The position numbers and the translations under genes were made by a program. 64,000 bases of DNA from Ditylenchus dipsaci (lineage: Eukaryota > Nematoda > Chromadorea > Rhabditida > Anguinidae), in assembly GCA_004194705.1 (NCBI GenBank), contig SADC01000053.1:124001-188000 (forward strand), written 5' to 3'. The notes below the pieces were generated by a model. It searched no databases. It was not told where the DNA came from and saw only the letters and a program-made list of their open reading frames with translations. Of this stretch, positions 1 to 11,000 are shown in pieces. Positions within the stretch are counted from its first letter, which is position 1; the number at the start of each line of letters is the position of its first letter.

Positions 1-1041
1 CTTCCTTGCGTATACGCTTTGCTACCGGACAAGTCTGCTGCCACATATGTGCGAATGTTTCAAGTTTTGAAAAATCTCGATCTTCAGCCACAATCAATCA
101 TGATTGGTAATTTTCCGTATGGTATCATTCACGTATAAATCCTTGTTGTGATTAAGATTTCGAATTCGCTGTCATTAACGCATTAGAGGAGGTTTTCGAA
201 GATTTCGCAGCAAGTTTCTGCTTGTTTCATTTGTCTAAGAACGCATTTGCCAATGTTCAGGCAAGAATTTGAATAAAGAGCATGTTTTCATTACTGAAAT
301 CTCATTGTTTTCAGTCAAAGCACCTTCGCGCCGCCTATGACGATACTAATGCTCGTGAACTGTTACGGTGTCTACCATCTTTGGCATTTCTTCCAGAACA
401 AGATGTTGCTCGTTGCTTTGATGAAATTAAAGAAGCCTTGCAGACTACGCCCGTGTTTCAGGAACTGAACCTTGAAAACAATTTACAAGGTAATTACCTG
501 GAATTTCGAATTGTCTATTTATTGGTGTTTTAAGACTATTTGCACTACTTTGAGAAGACCTACATACGCCGTCGTGTCCGTGGGTTTCCAGCTGATGGCC
601 TATTTCCGATACAGCTGTGGAATTGTCATGCTGCCGCAATTAATGGATTACCAAGAACCAACAATCACGTTGAGGGATGGCACAAGGGATTCCACGAACG
701 CTTCCAAAAGTCCAATATGAATTTGAGCCAATTCATTGTTCGTCTAAAGGCCGAAGAAGAAAAGACACGTCAACTGGTTGTTCGGTATATTCGCTTTTGC
801 TTTGGTTATCAGGTTCTGAATTAATAATTTATTGTTCAGAGCTAGAGTGAATCCAGCAGAAGCTCTTCGTCAGCCTCGCCGACCAAAATATGAAATGCGG
901 GAGGCCAACATAAAGCTTTTGGTGCGCAATTATCAGTGGGATCAACGAATGAATTTTTTGAGAGCCATACAGCATCACCTTGTCAAGCTTCCATTCATGC
1001 GGCAGGAAGAAGAAGAGAACCATGAGGACGAAGATCTCTAA
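1..1041 (+). CDS. MULE (Mutator-like) transposase, 3' exons, 5' end outside window
   Basis: Five exons join in one frame: <1-106, 157-260, 315-489, 535-784 and 840-1041 (stop TAA 1039-1041). The translation reads through the MULE transposase core: VYALLPDKSAATY near the start, then a DFE acidic motif spanning the first junction, a CLFH (C-x2-H) motif, and later PRTNNHVEGWH, whose E is the expected third catalytic acid. These DDE enzymes cut and paste Mutator-family DNA transposons. The C-terminus (RVNPAEALRQPRRP..., acidic tail EEEENHEDEDL) recurs in the second copy at 6060-6947. The intron at 261-314 has a GC donor (CAG|GCAAGA). No frameshift or stop is seen in the visible part, so this copy may be intact; the N-terminal FLYWCH finger and first catalytic acid lie upstream. 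A poly(A) signal follows at 1088. The family is secure; whether the gene is domesticated or mobile is not. Confidence 0.85.
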
Positions 1042-1087
1042 ATTGATGTTATTTTTCTGTTAGCGTTATTGAGTTCTTTTGCTTTTG

Positions 1088-1093
1088 AAATAA
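1088..1093 (+). terminator. Poly(A) signal AATAAA of the MULE gene
   Basis: AATAAA lies 47 bases after the stop codon of the MULE transposase, in GAAATAAAAGTC. Position and sequence are canonical for 3' end formation. Confidence 0.6.
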
Positions 1094-1325
1094 AAGTCTG
1101 TTATTTGTGGGAAAAAAATTCAGCTTCAACTTTTTTAAATTCAGGTCGATAAGTATTAAACTCAAGAAGACCGCGACGGTCATACTTCCTATTCACCAGA
1201 ATTTCTAAAATTCTTTGTTCTTGATCTTTCTCATCTCAATAAAAAATTAATATTCTCAATAAAGCAACCAGAAAATTATTATAGTCCACTATCTGTTTTT
1301 CATGATATAATATGTTAAATGGAGG

Positions 1326-1480
1326 CGGGCACTCATGACTTGCGCGCAAATGAGTGGGCGCAAATGAGTGGGCGAAAATGAGTGGGCGCAAACAAGCTGG
1401 GCGCAAACGAGGTGGGCGCAAATGAGTGGGCGCAAATGAGTGGCGCAAATGAGTTGGGCGCAAATGAGTACGAACCGTTA
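1326..1480. repeat. Tandem GGGCGCAAATGAGT array, probable right terminus of the MULE element
   Basis: About nine copies of a 14-base unit (GGGCGCAAATGAGT with variants) run across this stretch. It lies just downstream of the MULE gene. The last unit reads CAAATGAGTACGAACC (1461-1476), and exactly the same 16 bases end the corresponding array right of the second MULE copy (7515-7530). I therefore read it as the tandem-repeat terminal inverted repeat of this MULE; its partner would lie left of the window. Confidence 0.6.
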
Positions 1481-2219
1481 ATAGTAAGGCGAGATATTTC
1501 CTTTTCAAATGTGTTTCTGACATGTGACTCACTCAATACTTTTAATTTCTCTCGAAATCTAAAGATTTGTTTTACTTGTGCATTCTGAGTAAAATTTTTG
1601 TATTACTTCTGGGTAAAAAAATAATTGAGTAAATCGCAGAAATGGAAGTACCCAGCCGTTGCTCTGTTTTGCCACTGGAGACATTGTGTGATGTGATCCA
1701 GTGTCTAAGCACTGACAGCTGCATCACCTTGCAATTCACATCATCCCGTTTTGTAAATACTCAACGACTATTGTGGTTGAGAGGCGTCGTTTCAAAGTAA
1801 ATTTTTTTTAACAGGACATTCGCTCGAATTAATTTTTGATTAAAAGTACAGAGTGTAAACAGAATTTAGCCACTTTTAAACAGCCATATCTTTCGTTGTA
1901 GATCGAATTTTGAATTTCTGTGAACCTAGATCGACTCGGCTTTTCTGGGTATTTTCGTGGCATATAAAGTCAAAAACACAAAAAACACGATCCAACCTCT
2001 AAGGTCTAGTGTTCACGTATTAAGAGGCCATCTGCTAACCGGGACCCAAACCACAGGAAGGAGGCCTAAACGAAAATTGTATTTTTAACTTTAAACAGCA
2101 GTCACTCAAAAAACTGAGTCAGTCTGCGTTTACAGAATTAAATAATTCCACCTACAGCGAAAGGGCCGAAATTCTTGTTACACCCTGTCGAAGTCAGTGA
2201 TGATCCTCTTATTTTTCAG

Positions 2220-2334
2220 GCTGAAGCTAATCGTCGCAAGCTGATCAAGTTGATTTTTGAGTTCCAAAGTCTCCGATGCTGAGGTGATCAAGATGTTGAA
2301 TGTACTGCCAGAGAAGTACTCCGACCTACACTAA
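2220..2334 (+). pseudogene. Terminal exon of an unidentified gene, copy A (frameshifted)
   Basis: An acceptor (ATTTTTCAG) precedes AEANRRKLIKLI, then a different frame gives SKVSDAEVIKMLNVLPEKY and SDLH before TAA 2332-2334. Comparison with copy B shows synonymous differences (TAC/TAT, TCC/TCT) and a six-base in-frame gap in this second frame, so both frames have been under coding constraint and one base has been gained or lost between them. AATAAA at 2439-2444 supports a real 3' end. I do not recognise the protein. Confidence 0.45.
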
Positions 2335-2827
2335 ACGCTCTCTATTAATTGCATGCTCCATCGTTTTGACATTTATACTGTATCACCATGCCATTGTTTT
2401 CACAAGTTCATATCAAGACATTATTTCCGCAGTTCGTCAATAAAGACAATCAAATAAATTCGTTGATTTTTGCTGACTTCTCGCAGGGTGCTGCTGGTTA
2501 CTGTAAGTTTGTTGACAGAAATAAATAGGTGGGGAGCAGGACAATTAACCCCTGGACAATTGACCCCTGGTCCGATTGACCCCCCGGGCCGATTTGGAAT
2601 TTCTGTGAACGCAGATCGACTCGGTTTTTCGGGCATTTACAGACCGAGACCGCAGGGGGCGGGCTGAACATTTTTATTTTATATACCAAAAAAGTTGTTT
2701 AGAAAAACTGAGTCGGTCTGCGTCTCAGAATTTCATATTTGACCAACAACAAAAGTTATAGCTGTTTAAAAATGGCCAAAAAATTTTAAACCCTCGATAA
2801 GTCACTGAGGACCCTCTTCATTTTCAG

Positions 2828-2957
2828 GCTGAAGCTAAGCGTCGCAAGCTGATCGATTTGATTCCCAAATTTGCTTTCCAAAGCCTCCGATGCTGAAGTG
2901 GCTGAGGTGATCAAGATGTTGGATGGATTGTGTAAGAAGTATTCTGACCTACACTAA
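2828..2957 (+). pseudogene. Terminal exon of an unidentified gene, copy B (frameshifted)
   Basis: Paralogue of 2220-2334. After the acceptor TTTTCAG the exon reads AEAKRRKLIDLIPKFA, then shifts frame to SKASDAEVAEVIKMLDGLC and KKYSDLH before TAA 2955-2957. AATAAA follows at 3060-3065. Upstream exons are not visible between the two units, so at most one copy could be the functional end of a gene starting elsewhere. Confidence 0.45.
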
Positions 2958-3492
2958 ACGCTCTCTATTAATTGCATGCTCCGTTTTTTACATTCATACT
3001 GTATCACCATGCCATTGTTTTCACAAGTTCATATCAAGATATTGTCTCCGCATTTCTTCAATAAAGACAATTAAATGAATTTATTTTTGCTGACTTTTGC
3101 AGGGTGATGCTGGTTACTGTAGGTTTGTTGACAGAAATTAGTAGGTGACATATTGAGTACCTATGGGAACCGTATTTTCTCTATTGAACCGACCGTTCCG
3201 TTTATTTTCAGCCCTCCCGTAGAGGCACGTTTATTATAGAAGGCCTGTTTGATAGAGAGGGCCCGATTTTTTTTTACATAAAATTATTTGAATTTTTTTC
3301 TAAATTACATTTTCTCATCATTTTCTTTCGCGCTTTTTTTGCTAAAGATGACTCATTCTTTGTCTTGGTCAATTTGTTTGATAGACATGCGGACAAGATT
3401 CTGATCCTTATTCCTAACTTTGTTTTGTAATCAATCTCTAGTTCTGGATGCAGATTTAAAAATTACAAAAGTTTGCTCCTGCTTAGTTATCA

Positions 3493-4529
3493 GGGTGGTA
3501 GTAACAATCAAAATATCCGCGGATAAATCCGTATCCTCGGATAAAATCCGCGGATACGGATAATCGGTAGTAACAATCAAAAAATCCGCGGATATTTATC
3601 CGCGGATACGGATAAATATCCGCGGATAAAATCCGTAGTAACAATCAAATATCCGCGGATAAAATCCGCGGATATTTATCCGTATCTGCGGATAAATATC
3701 CGCGGATATTTATATACGGATAAAATCCGTAGTAACAATAAAATATCCACGGATATTTATCCGTATCCGCGGATTTTATCCTTAGCCTGGTCGGGAGCAG
3801 GATAAATCCGCGGATAAAAATATTTTCTTATGTATTTTAAAGTCGATTACCACCCAAAAACGCTTGTATACGTTTGAATAGGTGTACTATACTACTAAAA
3901 AAGAAGTTTTGTTTAAAAAGCAGTCTTTTAGTCGTGTTTTTGCTGCATTAAATAATTCTTTTTCAAAAATTATTAAAAATAATTTTTATCGTTTTGGGAC
4001 AGAGAAAATGCTTAGCAATTATTAAATCAGTATTCCGAAAACAAATCTATCTGCGGAAAGCTATACTCTGGATTTTAACATAAAAATTTGAAAAATAGCT
4101 TCTGTGATTCCCAAGTGTACAATTTTTTTAAAGAAAATACTTTCTCCATCCCTGTGTTGACTTATTGTAGAAATTATAAAACTTTTGAAAGATATAAGGG
4201 ATTTCTTGTGCAAAATTCTTTAAAAACATGGTGAAAAAAAATTATGCAATATGTTTCGACTAATTTTGTAAAATAACACGTGAATAAATAAAATAAACAT
4301 TTTCCTGGTTTAAAGAGAACATAAAAAATATTAATTTAAGTTTTTTTTACTTTAGTGAAAATAACCATGCTCATATTTATTCGCAGATTTTATCCGCGGA
4401 TAAAATCCGTGGATATATCGCGGATTTTATCCGTATCCGCGGATATTTCTATCCGTGATTGTTACTACGGGTTTTTATCCGCGGATATTTCTATCCGCGG
4501 ATTTTATCAGTTGATTGTTACTACCACCC
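3493..4529. mobile_element. DNA transposon with satellite-like termini (ATCCGCGGATAAA units)
   Basis: The ends are inverted copies of GGGTGGTAGTAACAATCAA (3493-3511 and 4511-4529). Inside both ends is an array of palindromic units around CCGCGG (3516-3810 and 4385-4507), with the GTAGTAACAATCAA word repeated several times on the left. The middle (3820-4350) is AT-rich with no convincing coding sequence. I see no clear target duplication. This is a non-autonomous foldback-style element of unknown superfamily. Confidence 0.7.
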
Positions 4530-4574
4530 AGGATCCTCATTCTGTTATCGCTGAACAAAGTGTGATGAAGATAG

Positions 4575-4740
4575 TGAAGCGCCATCCGCCGGGCCCGTCC
4601 CGTCCCCGTCACGTCCTGGAGGGCGCCGGAAATGTGAACGGCCGGAGGCGGATGAAAAAAGGGGAAGACGGCCGGCTAACGGACGGCAGGACGGCGGACG
4701 GCCGGACGACAGAGTTCAATCCCGACGGGGCCGCGAAGGA
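4575..4740. repeat. GC-rich low-complexity GGCCGGACGGC tract
   Basis: A strongly GC-rich island of CCGTCC/GGACGGC words in AT-rich surroundings. A long open frame across it (4355-4846) is a by-product of the repeats: it starts in the satellite of the neighbouring element and has no domain-like composition. A related CGGACGGCCGTCC word pair occurs at 22970-23060. Confidence 0.5.
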
Positions 4741-5055
4741 TGGAATTAGCAACAAAATTTATATACGATCGGAATTTTCAGTGATTTTGTATTTGTTAAG
4801 TCCAATAATTTCAATCCCTTTCATGTGTACGTCAATATTTTTTTGAGATTTTTCAAAAACTGTGAGAGTGTGTTTTAAAAGGCAATGTTTCGACAATAAC
4901 TTGTGAATTTTTTAGGGCGCATGCTCACCTGTTTAAATTTGTCCCGCCAATTCGAAATTTTCCCCTAATCATTGAACTTCTGTACGGAAAATTTTACCAA
5001 AACTGGTAAAAACTAATCTTTGTTTACCCATTTGGCTGGTGTAAAAAATACAGAC

Positions 5056-8000
5056 CTTCCGGTGGTGGTTAACAAAACGATAGCACTGGCACGGCAGGAA
5101 ACAGCGGCTGAAGTGGCTGCAATAGCAATGGTGTGGGCATTGTCGGTAGGGCGACTAGTGATCTGAAACAGAAAGCTATAAATATTTCTCCAAAGGATCA
5201 AAGTTGTATCCGACCTTCATCAACTCCTCCACGAACTTGGAGTAGAACATAGCAGTTTCGGCCTCTTTGCAAATCTGAAAACAAACAAATGGAATCCAGG
5301 CACATTTGTTGCGACAGAATGCTTTTACATAATGCATGATCTTGAGGGTCTCCACCGGGTATTCTCCCTTGGCAGTTTCCCACTCAGCATCACACAATCA
5401 GCACCATCCAAAACAGCATTGGCCACATCACTGCCCTCGGCACGGGTAGGTCGTGGTTTGTTCACCATCGATTCCAACATCTGCAAGCGGGGAAATTCAT
5501 CAAAAATAGAAAAAAAATAACAAAGGGGTGGTTTCTGTACTATTTAGTGCAAACATCATATTCCGAGCTGGTGACCCCTGTTCTTATTTGACTTCTAGGC
5601 AAGCGTATTTTAGGACGGACTCAATTTTTTCATTTCTTTGCAGTTAGTGAAACAGGTCTGAGTCAGACGGCGTTAAGTGAATTGATCCACACACGAATTG
5701 ATCCACACACGAATTCATCCACACCGAATTCATCCACAAAAATTTGTCCCGACACGAAACCTTTTTATATTTTTGTCTTGAAAAGTTTACTAATTAATTC
5801 GAACATTTTTCTTCGAACCTTCCATGTACTATCGAAACCAAGTGGTCGTCCACTTGGATCAAAAAAAATTTCTACGTTTTTGGGTTCCTAAACTTGTTTG
5901 ATCAACTCAACTCATTTGATCCCAACTCATTTGATCCCACCTCATTTGATCCCAATTTCAAAAATTTGGAATTCAACGTTTTCGAAAGCATGGTGATCTT
6001 TTTGTTAGATCTATTTGGTAGAAAAAATCTTTGTTGATTTTCTGGTTTTAGCAATATCGATGGCTATGAAAGTGGGTGATGCCATGATAAGCAGTGTGCC
6101 TAAAAAAGGTGAATTCGTGGATCAACCATCTCTTCAGGTAGAGAACTTTTGTTTATTTTTTTCTTCTTTATTGGGTATTTTTAGGTAGTATTTTAAAAGC
6201 AGTGCTTGATCGCCAGTGGCTATGACTTTGTGAAAAACAAGCTAGTGAGCGACGGGACAACTCAAAGCTGGCACTGCATTAAGACGAGCAAGCGCAACGG
6301 TACGGCAAAAAGCATCTTTGGGTCGGTCAACGGTCTTCGCCTACTCAATTCTCACATCTGTATACAGCGTCCTAATGCCCATATGGTAATTTATCCGTTT
6401 TTCTTTTTCAAAACGATATGTGTGTTTACAGCATCGGAATGTCATAGTGAAGGTTAAAACTGCTGCAATCACCAATTTTGTGTCTTCGTCTAATGCAATC
6501 GTGGTCTCAGAAAAGCCGGCTCGACAAATGCTCAGCTTTTGTCGCTGTCGACAGCTGAACCCTTGCAAGATCAAGTCCTTCGTCGAAAAAATCAGTTGGT
6601 TCCACCAGCGTCGATGAGCCAGTGAAGGAAGCCAATTCATTTCACGAGTCAAGGCCGAAGAAGAGAAAACGAGACAACTGGTAGTCAGGTATGTCATCCT
6701 ATAGATCAGTCTTAAAGATCGAATTTTTCATCATCTACAGCAAGAATAAATCCTGCTAAAGTGCTGCGCCAGCCTCGTCGTCCAGAGTATGACTGCGACG
6801 ACACGAATATAGAAATTTTAGTCCGTGGTTATCAGCCGTCAGATCGAATGGAGGGCCTAAAATGAATGGAGTGTCGTACAGCATTATCTGGCGAAGTTTC
6901 CAATTGTAGAGGTGGGAGAAGAACAAAATGAGGAATTCCAAAACTAATATGATGTTTTCTGTTTGTCACTATTTGTTCGTTACATTTGCTAAAAAATCTC
7001 CTACTTTATCAATAAAAATGCTACTCTCCTGGTTGTGTAGGGATAAGTGTGAATTTACGGTCAAGTAAGTAAGGAACTTTCGGTCTTTATGATTCAGCCT
7101 TTACGAAAACTAAAAAGCAACAACAGAGAGCCCACAAAGAGAAGAAGACCCCATTATTCGAACTTTTATGACCTGGAAATTACCGGATGGTCCAGTTTGA
7201 CTTATACTTAGATCATCGATCAGTCAACAGGTCGGTTCGTCAACTGAACATCCAGTTGTTTTACAGCCGCTCGATGGTTTGAAGTAGTTCGAGGATAATT
7301 TAGCTGTTTAGTGTGGTATGGGTTCCCCAAAACAGATTTGCCCCGAAAAGGTTATGAAATAAGCACAAAAAGTTAATGCTACTAGGCGGATTCAAATCCT
7401 ATTACTGACTGGGAATGACTGGGCGAAATTTTGCCGGGAAATGAATTTACCGGGAGTGAATTAGCCTAGTACCGAAATTGGGATCAAATGAGGTGGGATC
7501 AAATGAGTTGTGATCAAATGAGTACGAACCATTTCAGCCAATAAAAAATAATTTTTGCTACCACCGGGTTTCGAATCTGTAACCCCACAAAATTTGAGGA
7601 TCAATTCAACGGGGAGCCACAAAACATTTCGTGTCGGGACAAATTTTCTTGGATGAATTCGGTGTGGATGAATTCGGTGCCGCCCGAGTCAGACTTGTCC
7701 ACGGGAAAATTTTGCGTCGCAAGCAAGCCCGGACTTTTAAAAATTTGGTCGGGTCCGGCCGAAGTGGCTCGAGTCCGGCCAGAGCTCGAATGGCCCATCC
7801 TATAAGCTGTAAACAACCATAAAATATTTTCAAATTAAAAATTATTCATGCTGGTTAGCTTTCGCCCTGAAAAATTAGATAATATGGCGATGATGCTACA
7901 TACGGCTTCAAGTGAAAAAACGGAAAGGGATTGAAGGAATTTGAAAATGGCTACATGAAAACTGCTTAAGACGGCATTTTCGGGCCGGCCGGGCCGCAAC

Positions 8001-11000
8001 CTTTTCAGCCCGGCCTGAGAGCGATTTTGAAATCCAGACTCGGCCCGGGTCGCAGAAGCGCGGGCCGGCCCATGGACAGGTCTGGTCTGAGTCCGTCCTG
8101 GCATCCGCTCTAGCGAAATGTGATGTCAGCGCTCAACAGGACAAAAGCCCGAGTAATACATGCCTGGGTTGCGCAGATGACTGGTTTGCCGGCAATGTTG
8201 CATTTAGCAATCAACCTGCAATATTATGCATGTTAAAAAAAATAACCAAGAAAGGGGTATTTTACGAGTAATCACTTGAAAATCCTACATTTTCTGTGCC
8301 AAAAACACCTTCTCAGCAGGAATCTCAATGCCCAAATCACCTCGAGCCACCATAATACCATCGGACTCAGCAATAATCTCGTCCGCATTATCCACTCCTT
8401 CTTGGTTCTCAATCTTAGAGATGATCAGGATGTTTTTGCCTTTGTCGCCAAGGATTTTGCGAATAGCCTTCACGCCATCAGCATTACGGATGAATGACGC
8501 GAACACCATGTCCACACCCTAAATTCACACTGGGTCAGCATAGGACGTCTAAAAATTATTTTTATTCCACCTGCTCCACTCCAAATGACAGATCTTTGAT
8601 GTCCTTCTCAGACACAGCAGGCAAATCCACAGGTGTTCCAGGCAGATTAACTCCCTTGCGACTGCCCAGCTTTCCACCATTTTCAATAGTGCACACCACA
8701 GCATCTTCACTGATTTCGTCGACCACCAACGACAGGAGACCGTCATCCACGTAGATCTTAGAGCCAGGCTTAACCACCTTCACAATGTTCTTGTAGTCCA
8801 CATAAAGGTTGACACCGGTGCCTGACTCTTCGTATTTGGGGTCGGTGGTCAGGCGGATGGAAGCTCCCTGAAGAAAGTTATAAATATAAAATTACAATAG
8901 GAAAAGTATGGAAGCCAACCTTGACCAACTCCACTTCAGCTGAACCACCCTGCAAAACCACAAGAAAATGAGGATTGAGAATATTAAAAAAAAAAATTAA
9001 ATTTACTCCAGCCAGCAGACCAGTTCGGATTTCGGGTCCTTTGGTGTCCAAGGCCACAGCCACAATAGCGGGAGTTTTGAAGTTGGCAGCTGCTTCCCGG
9101 ACATTTGCGATGGTTCCAGCGTGGTACTGAAAAAACCAGAGTTTTGGATAAAAAAATATTTAGGTGAAAAATTCCCACCTCGTGAGTTCCATGACTGAAG
9201 TTCATGCGAGCAATGTTCATGCCATTGAGGATCATGGACTGAAGCATCTCCACAGAGCGACATGCTGGTCCTGAATATACACAAGAATTAATCAATTTTT
9301 TACAAAGAAATATTTAGCCCTACCAATAGTGCAGATGATTCCGGTCTTGCGCACAAAATGGGAGGCTCTCTTATATCAAGTCGGCTCAGATGCTCGATGT
9401 TGGTGTTGGATGGGCAGTTGTCGATCTTCTGCTCCTGGCTAAACAACACAAAAACTATAAAATTAACTAAATTAATTTTTAAGTTTATTTTGCACACATG
9501 ATACCTTGTTGAAAACTAGAATGCCAGCGCTCCCAATTGTGTTAATTTTGAAAAAAAAATTGATGCTGGTATAAAATACCCCCTAAAATGTGACCTTTTC
9601 AAAAGTCTCTGTAACTACCCTTTGAAAGAACAAGTTTAGAATTAGCCCTTAGGCTTGAGGGTAAGCCAGCGTACAGAAGTTGTGACTTATAAATGTCTTA
9701 CGCACATTTTTCTGGGTCTGGCACATAAATTTGGGTACTTTTTACTTGAGTTTGAAAACCAAAAATTTTTAGGGGGAGGGGATATTCGCTAGTAGGGTCG
9801 AAAATGTCAGAGAAGAAGACAAAAAAATCAAGGCAAATGGGGCGAACTTTCAACTAGATAAAGTAATTTTAATTTTCCTCGATATTTGACTAATTTCAGA
9901 CGACATCGAAAGTGTCAAACCTTATTTACCTTTTTGAAACCATGTCTGTTGTTGCAAACTTTAAAAATAACAATTTCGGGGGAACTCTGCAGCTAGAAAA
10001 TATTCTTATCTGCACTAGAAAATGTTTTAGGAACATTCCAGCCAAACACTGGTCAGTGTCTATGCTACTGCTGCTGCCATAGAAACTTGGTGCGGCTTTA
10101 CCCTCTCCCTCCCTATAAGCATGTTTTGTGTCTTCTCATTTGACTATTTTTATAGCCACATCTTTCAGTAAGCAGCAAGCAAGGATTGCACTCTTTTTTC
10201 ATTCCGAATTTTTTAACCTTTTTATCTTTTGAATAGATAAATATTTTTTACGTAAATCTAGGTTACAGAATATGCGTTCCATGTTTGTATTTGCGGGGTA
10301 TATACGTTTCCACGAAAAAGTTGCATTTGCAACCTTTTATAGGTTATCCAAGTTTATAGGTGCCAATTCAAAAATTTTCCGCATTCAAACATTTTTTAAT
10401 AACCGTTATAAAAAAAAATTCACATTAATTTTGTGGTAACATTCTTTTTTACAGCTTTAGTTTGTCAATTAGTTAGCCGTAACGTTTTTTGTCTAACATC
10501 GTTTTGTTTGTTATGCGTTATGTTACTCAGATGAAATAAAATGCGGAAGCGCTGATGTTCTCGATGCTCTTCGAAAAATCAATAACTCCTCATCAGGGTC
10601 GACCCTGAAACGCCCTCGCCGAAAAACCCCTGCCGAAACGCATTAGTGATTTAATGATCCGAGAGGGATCCGTTAATTGAATTTATGCTAAAAATATCTA
10701 TTTGGGGCATGGTTCTCGAAATATACAAATTACAAATTTGTATAGATATACTAGATATATAAAATCTATACAAAATTTTGCTGATCCTCTATCGTCTTTT
10801 TATCTTCACTTTTGTCGAAAACTTTTTTCACGGTAAAAAGTAAAGTTGTGCAGGTGATCCAGCTCTACAAATTTACTTTTAACCATGGAAAAAGTTTTCG
10901 ACAAAAGATGAAATCAATATATGGTTATCAATATCAAGCGTCGAAAATCTGATGAATAAATGAGATAAATTTTTGAATTTGCGCCTATAAACTTGGCGTA

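Larger units (their letters stand above)
1911..3147. repeat. Tandem duplication of a gene 3' end plus a small inverted-repeat element
   Basis: Unit A (1911-2530) and unit B (2593-3147) match in order. Each starts with AATTTCTGTGAAC(C/G)...AGATCGACTCGG, continues through a splice acceptor and short terminal exon, a 3' untranslated region with AATAAA, and ends at GGTTACTGTA(A/G)GTTTGTTGACAG. In unit B the first part forms an imperfect hairpin (2594-2738). The 62-base spacer holds short tandem CCCCTGGACAATTGA units. Divergence between units indicates an old duplication. Confidence 0.7.

Noticed and set aside
1326..1480. CRISPR-like array
   Set aside because: Units are contiguous without unique spacers, the DNA is eukaryotic, and the array is the terminus of a MULE.
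4355..4846. 163-codon open frame
   Set aside because: It begins in the CCGCGG satellite and runs through a GC-rich low-complexity tract; the composition follows the repeats and no domain or splice logic supports it.
5329..5397. Pyruvate kinase exon extension into [13 protein letters not shown]
   Set aside because: The extension is the intron read through; a GT donor after ATGCATTAT and an acceptor at 5275 restore [14 protein letters not shown].
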